Origin: Pontederia crassipes
Taxonomy: Eukaryota; Streptophyta; Magnoliopsida; Commelinales; Pontederiaceae
Reading direction: 5' to 3'
Length of the DNA stretch: 64,000 nt
NCBI GenBank assembly: GCA_030549335.1
Contig: CM060186.1
Coordinates: forward strand, 20,637,189 to 20,701,188
Positions 40,456-52,992 of the stretch are shown piece by piece. The notes beneath the pieces were generated by a model that ran no database searches, was not told where the DNA came from, and worked only from the letters and a program-made list of their open reading frames with translations. The first letter of the stretch is position 1; every line of letters begins with the position of its first letter. The position numbers were made by a program, and so were the translations under genes.

Positions 40456-41024
40456 TAGGAATACATATGTAGGTAATATATATATATATATATTTAATTA
40501 GGAATATTTAATCTATTTATTAATTAAACTATAGTATAGGTAACACATATAGTTATATAAATTAACATTACCTACTTAGTGTTGTCACGAAAGAAGCGTA
40601 AGGTGTCTACTTAGCATCGAATTAGTGTCACAAGGTCGGTGATGCTAATTAGTGTTGCAATAATTGACGACAATACAACACAAGAAGTCGGCGCCCATAT
40701 CAACTTCGTCCTTAGCGTCGCATGCTCCTTGACGCTAAACTAGCACCGGGTTCTATCGATGCCAATACAACGCTACAATCTACCGCATATTTTCTTATTT
40801 TCACACGTGATAATAGCGGCGAAGTAGCATCTCTATGGCACCTCATTTAGCGTCAATACAATGTAATGCCAATGCGACTCTAAATTGAAACTATGATGAG
40901 GTAGTTAGCGTCGCATTTTGGTGACGCAATGTCATCGCTATAGAGATGCTATTGGCGTGGACGTAGCGTCTCCATGTTTTGTGATGCTAATTGCCATTGC
41001 AATTCGATAGTTTCCTTGTAGTGG

Positions 41025-43340
41025 CTACTAGCACCAACGAACCACTTGGAACACGGTATTAACAATTCTAGTTAAGTAGGTTTGGTAATATTAAAGATAA
41101 ATATCTCTCAATGGTATCATGCAACTTTTATAGTTTGATTTGCCACCGAATCCACAATGACGAAAACAACAATAATAATATGAAATTTATGGCATCGAAT
41201 ATCTCCTCCCTAATAGGTTAATGAGTATGTAGAGCACCCGCTCTATACCTTAATGTTGAGCACTTAGTATTTCATATTATATAATTAATTTAATTATTAT
41301 AATTTATTATTAGATTAATTATATACTTATTAAAATGAAATAATATATATTTATTAAGCTAATTTGATAATAAAAAAAGTAACATCTAAGGCCACATGAA
41401 TTATAGGCGTTGAATTTATCATATTCATACTTGATCACAACCACCCAATAATCAAATGATCTTGATCAAATGCACTAAAATAACATGTATTTATTTGACT
41501 AATTTAATACGTAGAATTAATGCTCTACATCGAATACTTTATATATATTTTCTCAAATGATAATGTTGAATCTTTATTCCTTTTTACTTGTTCGATCTCC
41601 CTTCTCTCAATCCCTCACATCAACTCCCTTTACTTTCCTCTTCCACACATAAATTTTAACAAATAAATCCCAAGAGATGAAGAGGGAGCAGATCATAGTG
41701 GTCACGACCTAAGACAAGCCAAAGGAGGGAGGGGGGGGATAAGATTAAGGTTAATTAGAACGAAGAACCTGTCTATCATGCCTTTCCTCTCATTTTCTTT
41801 TCCTAATCCTCTTTCATGTCTTGCACAATTACATCATTAGCGAGAGGAGGTTGTGGACAACCTAGTCCTAACGTGGGTGAACAATTTGGGAGGGCTTGGT
41901 GAGGAAGATGAAAGAGTGGCTAGGTAGAAGAGTATGCAACACAATGAACACAAGCAAATCTTAAAAGGCATGTAGAACTGTCAAAGCAACTATGAATTTG
42001 TGTTCACAATATATAGAATTTCATGTTAGGGAGTTTATCCCAAGATATTTATTATGCTGATTGCATTTTTAGTATATGCTTAAGTAGATGCCATATGGTT
42101 AATCTTGTTCTTCCTCTTAGGTTTTACTTAATGACTAGTGTATGAAGTCATGTTATGATTAAATATGATTCTACTTATCAACCTTATGTGAATTATGATG
42201 TGATTTCATGTATAATTGGGGTCTTAAATGTTAAAACAATTATAGAATTTATGCATAGCAGATATAACCATTGAATCAACCTCTAAATTATATAGTGTTC
42301 ATAATAGAAAAGTATGTTAAGTCCAACCCTAATAGGTTTATGGATGGAATTTGTTGCATTTAGACTATTTTTCATAATTTTGATCATTGTGTATATATTT
42401 TATCTTTATTATGTCAAATTATTTTGAGTAAAAAATTATCCACTTATTTTGTTTTCAAGATTTATAAATTGGAGGTTTTATTCTCAAGATTCATAAATTG
42501 GAGCGATTGAATTGAAAATAATATAAAAAATGGAGTCAAAAGAATGCCCAAAGTCGCATAACTCGAGTTGGGTGACCATTACTCCTAGTTGGGTCAGCCT
42601 CATAACGTATTTAATACAAAATAAAACTTCAAACCAACACAAAACTCTAGGGTAATATTATCCCCTGTAAATATACATTCAAGGAGCTTTAGCATGGATC
42701 CATTTTCTCAACAGTCACATGTCGAAATGATAAATGTATTTGCTATTGTAGCTGAATTCTTAAAAGCTTCCATGAGACTTGGATGATCTTCTATGAGTTA
42801 CACTCAATCGGGGAGCGGAGCAAAAATATCATTGACTTCATAGGAGTAATCTCTATATTTATCACAATTTTCATACTTATCTTTCATGAATTGACATTAA
42901 AAATAATCATGCATAACATTTAGTTTATAAGGGAAGATCAAGTTGAACTCCATTTTTTTTAGTTTATTTTATGATTTAAAATTTTGTGAACTTGAGCATG
43001 TTTAAAAATTTTATGGTAGTACCATGGGCTCACTAAAAAATTTGTACCCCCACTGATTTTATAGGTAACTCATTATATACTATAGCTGATGGATGCATGT
43101 ATGGCAGAACTCACTAAAAAATATGCATGATGATATTGTTGCATATGATTGGACAAAGAGGCCTTTATAAATTATCAAATAATATTGTATTAAATTATTT
43201 AAGTCCACTTGTAAAACCCGACAATTTTGAAAAAGAAAGAAAAATGAAAATGTTGTTATGATCCTTTCCTGTAGCCACCTTCACGAAGCCCCACGACGCC
43301 CTTATAACTCGAGACCTTGACATCTATTGGATTTTTCCTA
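41025..43340. other. Intergenic region, probably old retrotransposon debris
   Basis: AT-rich with no open frame of interest. A stretch near 42540-42600 (CATAACTCGAGTTGGGTGACC ...) and one near 43210 (AAAACCCGACAA) resemble pieces of plant LTR retrotransposons, but I cannot delimit an element. A G run occurs at 41730-41742. Confidence 0.35.
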
Positions 43341-43885
43341 TTCAGTATAAATTACATGATTAGTTCTTCAACTTTGAGTTGATTTCTAAATGGTCCGCAA
43401 CTTTAATTTATAACTAAAACATCCTCCATCTTTGATATACTTGCACGATTAGTCCCCTTGACCGCTGATAATGGGTTTCTCGGTTGCCTTGCGTATGTGG
43501 CCGCCACGTGAGTCATTTCTCTTAATTTCATCCACATCATTGAATGCCATCAAATGAAAATTTCCTTTTAACTTTCATCTTTTCCGAATTAGTAAAAAAG
43601 TAATTGACTTTCCCTAAAAAGCAAAACCATTTCCCCCTTCTCAAGTGATCTTCGGTGATCTTCTATGGCGCGAAGGGTGCGTCCATTGCCAGGATCTCCG
43701 CGAAGGTTTCGGCCGTCGCTGGGGTCGCCTCGAAGGTTTTGTCGAGCAGTGCTAGGAGCAGTCGAGTCATTGCCGAGGTCATAGGTAAGAAATGGTTTTC
43801 GCCGCCATTCGAGTTTTTCCGCAATTCTATATTGATTTGTCTTTGAAACTAGGGTTTTCCATTTAGTTTTGCTCGGTCTCGAGTG

Positions 43886-44047
43886 ATGTCAATGGGCAAG
43901 TGCAAGATTCCTTTAAGAAGATGTGGATGTGGGGAGAAAGCAATCATTAGGACTTCTTGGACCGGAATCAATCCTGGATGCATGTTTTTCGGACGTCGAA
44001 ACTACGAAGAGAGTACCATTGTTGTTGATCACTTAGCATATTTGTGA
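43886..44047 (+). CDS. Small GRF-type zinc-finger protein carried by the MULE
   Basis: The open frame of 53 codons starts at the ATG at 43886. It encodes the first part of a GRF zinc finger: RCGCGEKAIIRTSWTGINPG (Cys-X-Cys-Gly, then the T-S/T and N-P-G signature) followed by MFFGRRNYEES. The missing end of the finger (SCGYFDSVDPPID, the Cys and aromatic-W/S-VD part) is readable at 44096-44135 after a gap that looks like an unspliced intron or frame-broken stretch. Short plant GRF-finger proteins are frequently encoded within MULEs. Their function is unknown; nucleic-acid binding is inferred from the family. A CG-rich stretch 43650-43800 lies upstream. Probably decayed, since the final finger residues are not joined in one frame that I can prove. 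Confidence 0.6.
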   Translation: MSMGKCKIPLRRCGCGEKAIIRTSWTGINPGCMFFGRRNYEESTIVVDHLAYL

Positions 44048-44869
44048 AATTCGTACTGATTACTTGTTCCTCTTTCTGTCACTAGCATAGTAGATCATGC
44101 GGCTACTTCGACTCGGTGGATCCTCCTATCGACAAAGTAAACACCAACAAGCTTTTGGGTAGGATGGAGACTTTGTAGGTTGCAATCGACTCTGAGAAGA
44201 AAAAATGGTCAATTGGAGACTGAAATTGAAGCACAAAAGAAGAACTACATGCAACTGATTAGGAAGTTGATAGTATTATGTTTGATTTTGTTCCTAATGT
44301 ATCTATTCAAATAATGGTTAAGTTGTATCTTATCAGTTGAAGTGTTGCATTAAGTAAAGTGTTCCATTAGGTAGCTGAACATGTATGTTCAAAATGTATG
44401 TCGTGCCAAATTATTAGACTGAAGCATTTTGAACATCTATTTTATATTTTGTATTTTGTCGTGCCATATTATTTGATCTGTTGAACATTTGTTTTCTATC
44501 GTGCTGCTTTGGAGGTTGGTAAACCTGTCGTGCAACGATGTTTTAAACTTTCTTAAGCTCTTTTGTTTCACTTTCATGAGTCATCCCACTTCTATACATT
44601 CGTGACATTTGAAGTCACAAAGTTAATATTGCAATACGTAGAAGATAACATTCAGTTAAAAGGGATTACATTGGAAGATAACATTTAGCTAATAAAATGC
44701 TATACCATGAGATTAGTTCCTACATCCTGGATAACATCCAACTAGGCACATGTTTCCTTCAATGTTACAACTATTCAAACTCCTGCATCCTGGAGTTACC
44801 AAACTATTGCCAAAATACAATCAATATTTTGAAGTATTACAAAAATACAATAACTTGCCCTAAATAAAA

Positions 44870-47285
44870 GTTTTCAACTCCTAGCATTCCTTTTCCTCTT
44901 CTTCATTGAGCGAGAAGTTGATGTTGTTGCATTTGTTTCCTGAGAAGACTCCTGGTGTACTTGATCTTTGGATCCCTGACATGCTTGGTTCAACTCCCTT
45001 TCATCCCTTTTTCGCCACTACATGTCCGTAAGAAATACCAATTAATTATCATCTCTTACAACTGCACTCTCTAGCCTCCATGTCTATCACATATTCTGCA
45101 CGTTGACTACTAACTTGAACTTTTGAACCATCTGAATAAGTAAGTTCCTACGAATTTACCCATTCTTTAATGTTTTCAAGTTTCTTGCTAATTTTTGGAC
45201 ACAAGACACATTGTTGTTTTTTCATCATCTCTTTCTTCTTCCACAAACTTGTCATCAACTTCGTTCGAATCATCTCAAGCATTGTTATAACTAATTTGTC
45301 CCTTACATTTAGAATATATTTGTTGAAACACTCTAAGAAATTGTTCAAGAACCTATCACACTTATGGGCCATAGAAAAATAAGCCCTTGAACAGCTAACA
45401 ATATATTTTTCCCTAACCCATTCCTTGGCCTCCTTTAATTTCTTCTCAAGTTCGTCTAAATAGAATTCTAGTTTCTTAGGAGTGGTAGCTCTATCAATGC
45501 TGCACAAAAGTTCTTTAAATTACTTACTTTTAAAACCTATAACAAACATTTAGTTATATAAAATTTAACAAACAGGTTAATCCTTAAAATATTTTTATCT
45601 CCAAAGTTTGCCCACAAGTGTCTGACACACATTCGATGGTCTGCTGGGACAACACAGAATGTAATGTTTATTAAACCCTGCATTTAACAAATAAGTTTTT
45701 TTTTGCATAAGAATAGGTGATATAAAGAAAGGAAAACATACAATTGTATAACAAACATACCATTTGCATGTCACTCATAATGGTCCACCCCAGCCTTCCA
45801 TTGTTCTTGTCCAAATCTCCTTTTAATTCCTCTATGAACGAAGTCGATGTAGCATTGCATTCATTTTCCACAATAGCATATGCAAGGGGAAAGATGCAGT
45901 CATTTGCATTTATCCCTACAGCTGTGAGTAGTTGCCCTCCATATATTCCTTTTAAGAAATAGCTATCCAAATACACAATGGGTCTACATCCAATCTTCAT
46001 GTCATTTGACAGTGCTTTCAAACAAACATAGAACCCCTTCCACTAGAGGTCTTCAAAGAGTCCATTTACTGTGCTGTCAGGATTGGCCCTCAGAAGTTCA
46101 GTCCTGTATTTGTAAAGCAATTTGTATTGTTCAGCCCCATCACCATGGATTATTTTTAAAGTAAGGTCCTTTGCCCTCCAGGTTGTCATCCTAGTGATTG
46201 TGTAGCTGAGCTCTCCCCTCACCTAATTAGTTAGGTCTTAAAGTTCCCAAGTATGTGCACTTTTAAAGTTGGGTTCATAAAACTTAGCCAACTTATTGTA
46301 AGTTAGATGGATACATTTAAAAACTTTAGGGTATGTGTGATTATGCTGCATTCTTTTAATCTGGTGGGTGTTGTCCTTTATGATGCTGTGGAACTGCCAT
46401 AATCCTCCAACCGCACTCCTTATGACATTCAGCTATCACCCTCCTCTTGTCATTTTTTGAAAATCTTACTAGATATATATGCTTTAATCCCATGATTCCC
46501 GGAAGCCTCCATGAATTTTGCCTTGCTACTAAACTTCATGCCTACTTCAAATGTAGGGTCATCCATCATTCTCTTTGCATCAAAACAAGGTCCTTTGGCA
46601 TCTTTTCATTTTTCTCTGAATCTGTGTCAGATAGAGATAACAATTCCTCACAGTCATACTCAACCTCTGAGTCTTCTAAGTCTTCATCAGCAACTTGGAC
46701 ACTAACAAAAGAGTCATCTCACCATTTGTTTACCTTGACCTTGTTAATTGTCTTCCCTAAATCTTCATCACCATCCATGAAATTGTAATCCATATCATCT
46801 AAGACATCTACATCCTTATTTTCACTATCAATTGGAGGATCCTCATGTTGTATATGTGGTGTTACATTTTTTCCCTTCACCATCCATCCTTGCAATGCAG
46901 GGGCTTCTGGTTCATCCTCTACTATTTCTTCTATCACCATAATTCTAGTTGCTGGGGGTGGTGACATGTATGAGATGAATATTGCTTTCAGGTCTGCTTT
47001 AGTCAAGTGCCACAAATATATGTCAACACAGTCCAACTTGCTAACTTTATTACACATATCTAAGACATCAGTGTCGTTGGACAATGTTCTTAGACTACTC
47101 TGTCAATTTTTTCCTGGCTCAATCCATAAATATGAAATAGTCCCTTGTACCCCTATGATTTTGTACAAGCTATCTAATTCAATCAGGGATATTAGATCAC
47201 CATCATAATTCATAAAGGTTTCAACCTCACAATTGTCATATCCCCAACCCTTGTCCATGTTATAGTGCACATGCAAATTAAACAA
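44870..47285 (-). pseudogene. Broken MULE (MuDR-type) transposase
   Basis: The parts follow in the right order on the minus strand. An N-terminal PB1-like segment lies at 47285-47103 (starts MFNLHVHYNMDKGWGY). An acidic linker spans 47084-46720. A MuDR-type DNA-binding region is near 46590-46380 (MKFSSKAKF). A helical part is near 46200-46040 (EQYKLLYKYRTELLRANPDS). The DDE core at 46021-45671 has the first Asp in YLDSYFLKGIYGGQLL and the second in WTIMSDMQM. A C-terminal helical region lies at 45507-45148, with a Ser/Asn/Glu-rich tail to about 44880. Stops and frameshifts (for example at 46045 and near 45660) break it, so no active transposase is made here. Moderate decay suggests an insertion not extremely old. 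Confidence 0.82.
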
Positions 47286-47965
47286 ACCATATAAAGAAGA
47301 ATAAATGCATACATTTAATAATTAATTTGACATTTAAATATAACTTAAGTACAATACGACAATAACTCACTGATATAATAACTGGTCATCTTCACATTAT
47401 ATCACTGAACACAAATGCAACCTTAGGGAAGAATTAAATACTTGTTAAGAATTACAAAAGCATAGTAATCTCGACCCTCATTCATAGTCAGGGACCACAC
47501 AAAATGAATCTAGGGTTTAGGGGGAGCACAACAATTTAGGACACTACAAGACGGATAAAAAACGTCCACAACAACATGCAATCGCTAACAGTAAAGCAAA
47601 TGGAGGCAGACAGACAAGATACTTAGATTTCAGGAAAAAAACTTACCTAGGTTTGACGCGATTTGCACAAATGCGGCCGGCGCTAACTGTTACCATTCAC
47701 CTATCATCACCCACGAACTCTCATCTCCACCGAAGAGATCTTCGTCGACAAAGAGATCGTCGGCTGTCGAGATCACATAAGAAGGGGGAATGAGTTTCAT
47801 CTTTTAGGGAAAGTCGATTATTTTCCTGATTTTAAAAAGATGAAAGTTAAAAGGAATTAAATGAGACGCGAAGGTGGACAGCGTTAAATAACATGGATGA
47901 CTTAAAATGACATTGATGAAAGATAAATGGCATGAAAAAGAACTAAAATTATATATTTATTTATT

Positions 47966-48291
47966 TTTCGTCTTTCTTTGTTTCCGTGACTTCGTTTGGG
48001 CATTTCTTATGACCTCGTAGCCCTTCTTATGCCGATGTTAATGGGCTGGATCACTTGACAGTTCACAGCCCGCAAAGCCCATATAAACTACCCGTCTAAT
48101 TTCCGTACAGAGAGAAGTATGCGGACGCACAGATGCTCGCATAGTTTCTAGCCAAAGCGGCAGGCGGCAGAATTCTCTACAAGCCGAGAAGGGTAAAAGA
48201 AAAATAAAACAAAAACCAAAAACCAAAAAAGAATGCCAACGGTGTAGAAAAAATTCGCCTCCATCGTCTCATCCACCTGCAGTTGCCGCTG
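47966..48291 (+). promoter_or_regulatory. Compact promoter and leader of HDA2
   Basis: Between the MULE end and the HDA2 start there are only about 330 bases. They contain paired site II-like words TGGGCT (48042-48047) and AGCCCA (48076-48081), immediately followed by a TATA-like ATATAAAC at 48081-48088. That would place transcription start near 48110-48120 and give a leader of about 175 bases. Site II elements are known in promoters of widely expressed plant genes. The role here is inferred from spacing. Confidence 0.5.
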
Positions 48292-51200
48292 ATGGCGACC
48301 GCGGCTTCTTCCTCCGGCGCCTTTCCGACGGCCGCGGGGGTCGGCGCCGCAGAGACGGCCCGGCGGAACCGAATCCTCACCAGCAAGCTCCACTTCGACG
48401 TGCCTCCAACCAAGGTCTTCTCTTCTTCCGCTCGTTTTCTTCGTCTTGGCGCCGTCGGGAGACTCTGTTGAGCTGAAGGGACTCTTTCTATTTTTCTTTT
48501 TGCGCGGTCGCAGGTTCCCGTGATCTACTCGCCCTCTTACGATATCTCGTTCCTGGGAATCGAGAAGCTGTAAGGCGCTGCGATCTTTCTCAACTTCGCT
48601 TCGGTTCCAACACTCTTTCCTTCATATGATTGTTTATGTTACGTTTATTCTGCGATGAAAGGGATTGCGAGGAAGTCAGCTGCCATTTGTTTGGGAATTT
48701 TGATCAATTAAAGATGTCAAAGAAAAATACGTGATATAAGAAAAAAGAGAAGTTAAGACTCCGAACATGATTGGAGAACGAGTTAAGCTCTTTTTGGTTC
48801 GATACAATTTAGAGTTCAATTTTTGCTGTGGTGTGAGTTAGTGTAGTAGCTGATTAATTTAGGAAATAGTGAAGTTTATAAGACAGACAAGACATATGAA
48901 CAATAATAAAGGTTACTATGCTTCATATTTTTATTTGAGGATCAAACGCATCATAAAGCTTTTACTGAAAAGAAGTACGTTATAAGACCTTTCATAATAT
49001 TCAGGCTTTTGGTTAAGACCGTTCTTCTGTTACGATCTGCCATTCTAGTGTCTTAATTCTTTTTCTTTTTGAGGAGGAAGGATGATTACTGAGCTCGGTC
49101 AATTAACATTCTTTTTTTCAGAAATCAACAAAAATCATTAATAAAGTTATCTGTTCATTAAAATCTTAAATTCTACAAGAGGATGGTGGGATTTATGGTC
49201 TGTTTGATAAAAGCAAAAAGGATGCCATGATTATGATGCATCAGTTGAGTTATCAATTGATAATAATTACAGAAGCTTAACTGATATATTATACATAAGT
49301 ATGGCAAGTGTTTCATGATTATCCTTAAGTTTAAGTGCATGATGCAATAGAGGTTTAAGAGCGAAATATATGGTTGGGGATAAGAACCATACAGCTACTG
49401 CAATTTTTTTCATAAAACCATCTTGAAGGCATAGAACGGCAAACTTTTTATGCTACATGCAAGTTATACAATGTAGAAAACATGGTGGCAAAATTAATGA
49501 GAATTCCTAGTTAACAACTTGTGCAACATATTCTTGGAATAGTTTGGAGAATATTAAACACAGTTGAGGTAGTCCATTTTACCTTTGATTATTTCAGGAA
49601 GTTGATATCTGTAATAGTTAGCTTTGTTTGGATGACATAACTAAATGAAAGGCAAGATAATGAAGGTTGAATGATAATTTTATCCTTTATATGTGTATTT
49701 ACATGTTTAATTTATACGGTTAAAGAAAGAACATGTGTTCATTATATCTTTCCCCTTCTTTGCACATCAATTTGAAATTCAAAGGAAGATGGGATGTTGG
49801 AGAGGAATGGAGCAGAAAAGAGGGATTTTTTTATCTCTAAAAAAAGGGAATTTTTTACCCTCCTTTCCTCTCCATTACAAATTCAACCAAACAGGTAGTC
49901 CTGTCATATTCTTTCCCTTTCCCTTCTTTAACTTCCTTTTCTCCTCAATCTAACAAACATTTTTTTTGATAGTCAAACAACATATTCTTAGTTTCTTATA
50001 CTGTTAGCAACTTACAGTAATTTGCAGGCATCCGTTTGATTCTTCAAAATGGGGTCGTATAATCCAGTTCTTAATTAAAGAAGGCTTTCTAGACAAGAAC
50101 CGGGCAGTGGAACCATTAGAAGCTACAAAAGATGATTTATTGGTGGTAAGAAGTTGTAACGTTGCATGTGGTGTTAATTTATCATTGCACATTTCAACAT
50201 CTGGAATTGACTAGTTATTTGATCAGGTGCATACGGAATCATATCTCAACAGTCTTAGAAACAGCTTAAATGTGTCCATAATAGTTGAGGTAATACTTAT
50301 CTTTATGTTTAGATTGTGGTTGCATATATCGTTTGAAAGTTCTGTATTGAGTTGCTTCTTCCGATGTCTCTTTATGGAACTATTAAATAATGTGATCAAT
50401 TCAAATGAACACAAGTTTTAAACCCTTTGCAATTCATGTCATCATTTTCTCAGTGAAACTGTGTGATGCCATGTAGTTGTGTAGCCACTATATATGCAGC
50501 TTTTATGCTTGCTTTCTTATTTTTTTTCTCTGACCTTCGTTGTTGTCTTCTTTGATGCTTTAATATTTCTAATTAATGATTTATTTTTCTTTCTGTTAGG
50601 TTCCCCCTATTGCATTGTTTCCCAATTGTCTTGTTCAAAATAAAGTGCTGTACCCATTTCGGAAACAGGTGAGAGTTTATATTCATTCTCTCATTAGCAA
50701 ATTTGTGTATAAAGTTGTCAGGTTGTAAAATATCAGGTTGGAGGATCCGTATTGGCAGCTAAACTTGCAAAAGAACGAGGGTGGGCTATTAATGTTGGTG
50801 GTGGTTTTCATCATTGTTCGGCAGAAAAAGGAGGTGGATTTTGTGCATATGCCGACATTTCTCTTTGCATTCAATTTGCTTTTACTCGCTTGAATATTAC
50901 AAGGTAGGAGATGCGGTGTTGCATTTTGTCATTTGGATTTCCTCTCTGGAGAACTACCACTATCCCTTCTCCATGCAGAGTAATGATAATAGATCTTGAT
51001 GCTCATCAAGGAAATGGCCATGAAACAGACTTCTCCAATGATGGTATTTTTATACTGTCAGAATATGCAATATAATCTGTGTGCAATGTGCTGACAGATT
51101 TTCTTACAGGAAGAGTTTACATTCTGGACATGTACAACTCTGGAATATATCCATTTGTGAGCACTGCTACTTAATCTTCCATATCAAAATTTGAACTTAA

Positions 51201-52992
51201 TATCAGTGTTTGACCATTAATTTGCTCTCGCTGTAATAGAGTTTTCCTTGTTGAATTGCCCAATTTTACTTTCATTCTGAATCTGACAACTTAGTTACTG
51301 GATTTGGATGTCAAATGCAACTGTTTCTCATCGAGTCATTTATGCATGACTATCCAGTAAGCCAACTTCAGTTGAAAACAATATTCATCTTGTGGGCTAG
51401 GCCCTTGAGACCTATTTAGTATTAATTAGGAATGAATTTTCAGCTTGTGGACTAGGCACTGGGGACCTATATAATGTAAAGGACATGAGCCAAACTGATA
51501 CCACACATTCAGGGAAATCAGAAAAATAAGAAATAGAAACCATGCAAGCCAAGAGAAAAATAGAAGAAGGGACTGGTTGTGTAATTGTTGCAAATTGTTC
51601 ATGTTTAACTGCCAGAACCCTTCAATGTATTTCATGTCAATTATGTGAAGTTTGAATATTCTAGATTTCTGGAATGCTGTTGTGATGGTTTTTTCTGCAC
51701 AGGATCTGGAGGCTCGGAGATATATTGATCAAAAAGTGGAACTTGTGGTGAGCCATTGAGACTCCGTCTATCATTCTACCAAATTGTATTAATGAATTTT
51801 AAGGCAACTTATACTTTTTGCGTCATAGAGTGGAACCAAAACGAAGGACTATTTGGAGAAGTTAGATGAAGCACTCCAGGTATATGTCTATTATGGCTAT
51901 GGTTATGACATGTTCCATGGTGTATTCTAGGTGCATGGTGATATTAGAGATGCCTGTGCAACTGAATAATGGGTATTTCTACAGTAACTCTATGCAAGAA
52001 ATTGTGGATGCTGGTTGATGTGTGGCCAGCAGCATTACATGGAATGTGGAATTCAGTTATCAATTTGTTCATTTTTTTTTGAGAGGCTATCAATTTGTTC
52101 AATTTAACAATACGTGTAGGAACCTTTCATTGGATACTGAAGTGTAAACCTAGTAATTATTTCAAAGAACTTATGTATAAATGTTTAATACAATATATTT
52201 TTTTGAATAATTTTTTGATAGGTCATGGTTTCATTACAACCAAGAAATTGAGATAAAGTTCTTTGGTTAAACATTATCGCCTCTGCTTTTGTGGTGCCAG
52301 TCATCCTTGTTTACAATGCAGGACACCTCCACTTAGAATTGAAAACTAGTAGTTTTGTATCTAAGATTTTTGTTGTTTAGGATTTGTGATTATAGTTACT
52401 CCTAGTTTACCTGAAGGTTGGCTGTTTTGTGTTTTGAGTGAATTGCCCATCATCATTCTATCATTACTCCTTAGTATATGTCATGCTTTTAAGTTTTATC
52501 TGTAGGTGGCTAGAAACAGATTCAATCCTGATTTGGTTGTGTACAATGCTGGCACTGATATCCTGGATGGAGATCCTTTGGGCAGACTCAAGGTACTTTG
52601 TTTTACAGAATGAAGGTCGGGACTTGAGAATAATGTTGGTGGATGCATGTGTGCTAATTGACAGACAAGTTAAAACTTTTCATTGTCTATGTCATTGTGG
52701 TTGCACAGGTGAGTCCCGAAGGAGTGGCAATAAGAGATGAGAAGGTTTTCAGATTTGCCAGAGAAAGAAATATACCCCTTCTCATGCTGACATCTGGTAA
52801 AATTCCATTATGTTGGCTTTCTTTGTTCTCATAATGATTTCAACTTCTGCTCTTGGCATCTCTGTTCAAAATCAAAATGTTTTTTTTACGTCAGGTGGAT
52901 ATATGAAGTCGAGTGCTCGTGTTATAGCTGATTCGATTGTTAACCTTTCAAAGAAAAACTTGATAGATTTCAACATTCCTACGAGTACTTAG
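48292..52992 (+). CDS. HDA2: Histone deacetylase 2, class IV (HDAC11-type)
   Basis: Zinc-dependent lysine deacetylase; HDAC11 relatives also remove long fatty-acyl groups, but the plant substrate is not established. Thirteen GT-AG exons keep frame: 48292-48414, 48514-48569, 50028-50145, 50227-50289, 50600-50668, 50737-50903, 50979-51043, 51110-51156, 51703-51747, 51829-51879, 52506-52592, 52709-52796 and 52895-52992, giving 358 aa, the normal length. Catalytic features are intact: GGGFHH with H168-H169, zinc ligands D206 and H208 in DLDAHQGNGHE, D286 in YNAGTDIL, and the catalytic Y329 in TSGGYM. The start is fixed by the N-terminus leading into RRNRILTSKLHFDVP. Exon 1 is GC-rich while later exons are AT-rich. 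Intron 2 (48570-50027) is long and probably hosts a MITE. The protein is single-domain with no obvious localisation signal beyond the Ala-rich start. Confidence 0.95.
49623..49965. mobile_element. Possible MITE in HDA2 intron 2
   Basis: The left part (TTTGTTTGGATGACATAACT) and right part (AACCAAACAGG near 49889; TCTAACAAACA near 49957) carry the TTTGGTTGA / CAACCAAA type words of plant inverted-repeat MITEs. The middle is AG-rich on one side and CT-rich on the other, so it could fold. Terminal repeats are imperfect and the ends are approximate. Confidence 0.3.

Larger units (their letters stand above)
36728..41024. mobile_element. Second CACTA-type element (GACGCTAA subterminal-repeat family)
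   Basis: The right end reads TTTCCTTGTAGTG at 41024, the complement of CACTACAAGGAAA. The left end is degenerate; CACCAAGG at 36728 is the best candidate. Both arms (36755-37190; 39420-39680 and 40570-41015) carry many copies of short units such as GACGCTAA, GTGATGCTAA and TTGACGCTAA in both orientations. This differs from the CGACGGT units of the element at 22916. The repeat that flanks it on the left resumes directly after 41024, confirming an insertion. The interior has a decayed transposase-like part, a GC-rich tandem block, AT-rich microsatellites and a nested MITE. Confidence 0.7.
43345..47965. mobile_element. Mutator-like element (MULE) with long terminal inverted repeats
   Basis: The left arm, 43495-43655, reads inverted at 47750-47930. 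The best block, 43561-43655 against 47856-47755, shares CCTTTTAACTTTCATCTTTT, GACTTTCCCTAAAA and TTCCCCCTTCT. Outer ends are placed at about 43345 (TATAAATTACATGATTAGTTCTT) and about 47965 by weaker similarity. Inside are a broken MULE transposase on the minus strand and a GRF zinc-finger gene on the plus strand near the left arm. The 9-bp target duplication expected of MULEs was not found, so the ends are approximate. The right end lies about 330 bp before the HDA2 start codon. Confidence 0.8.
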
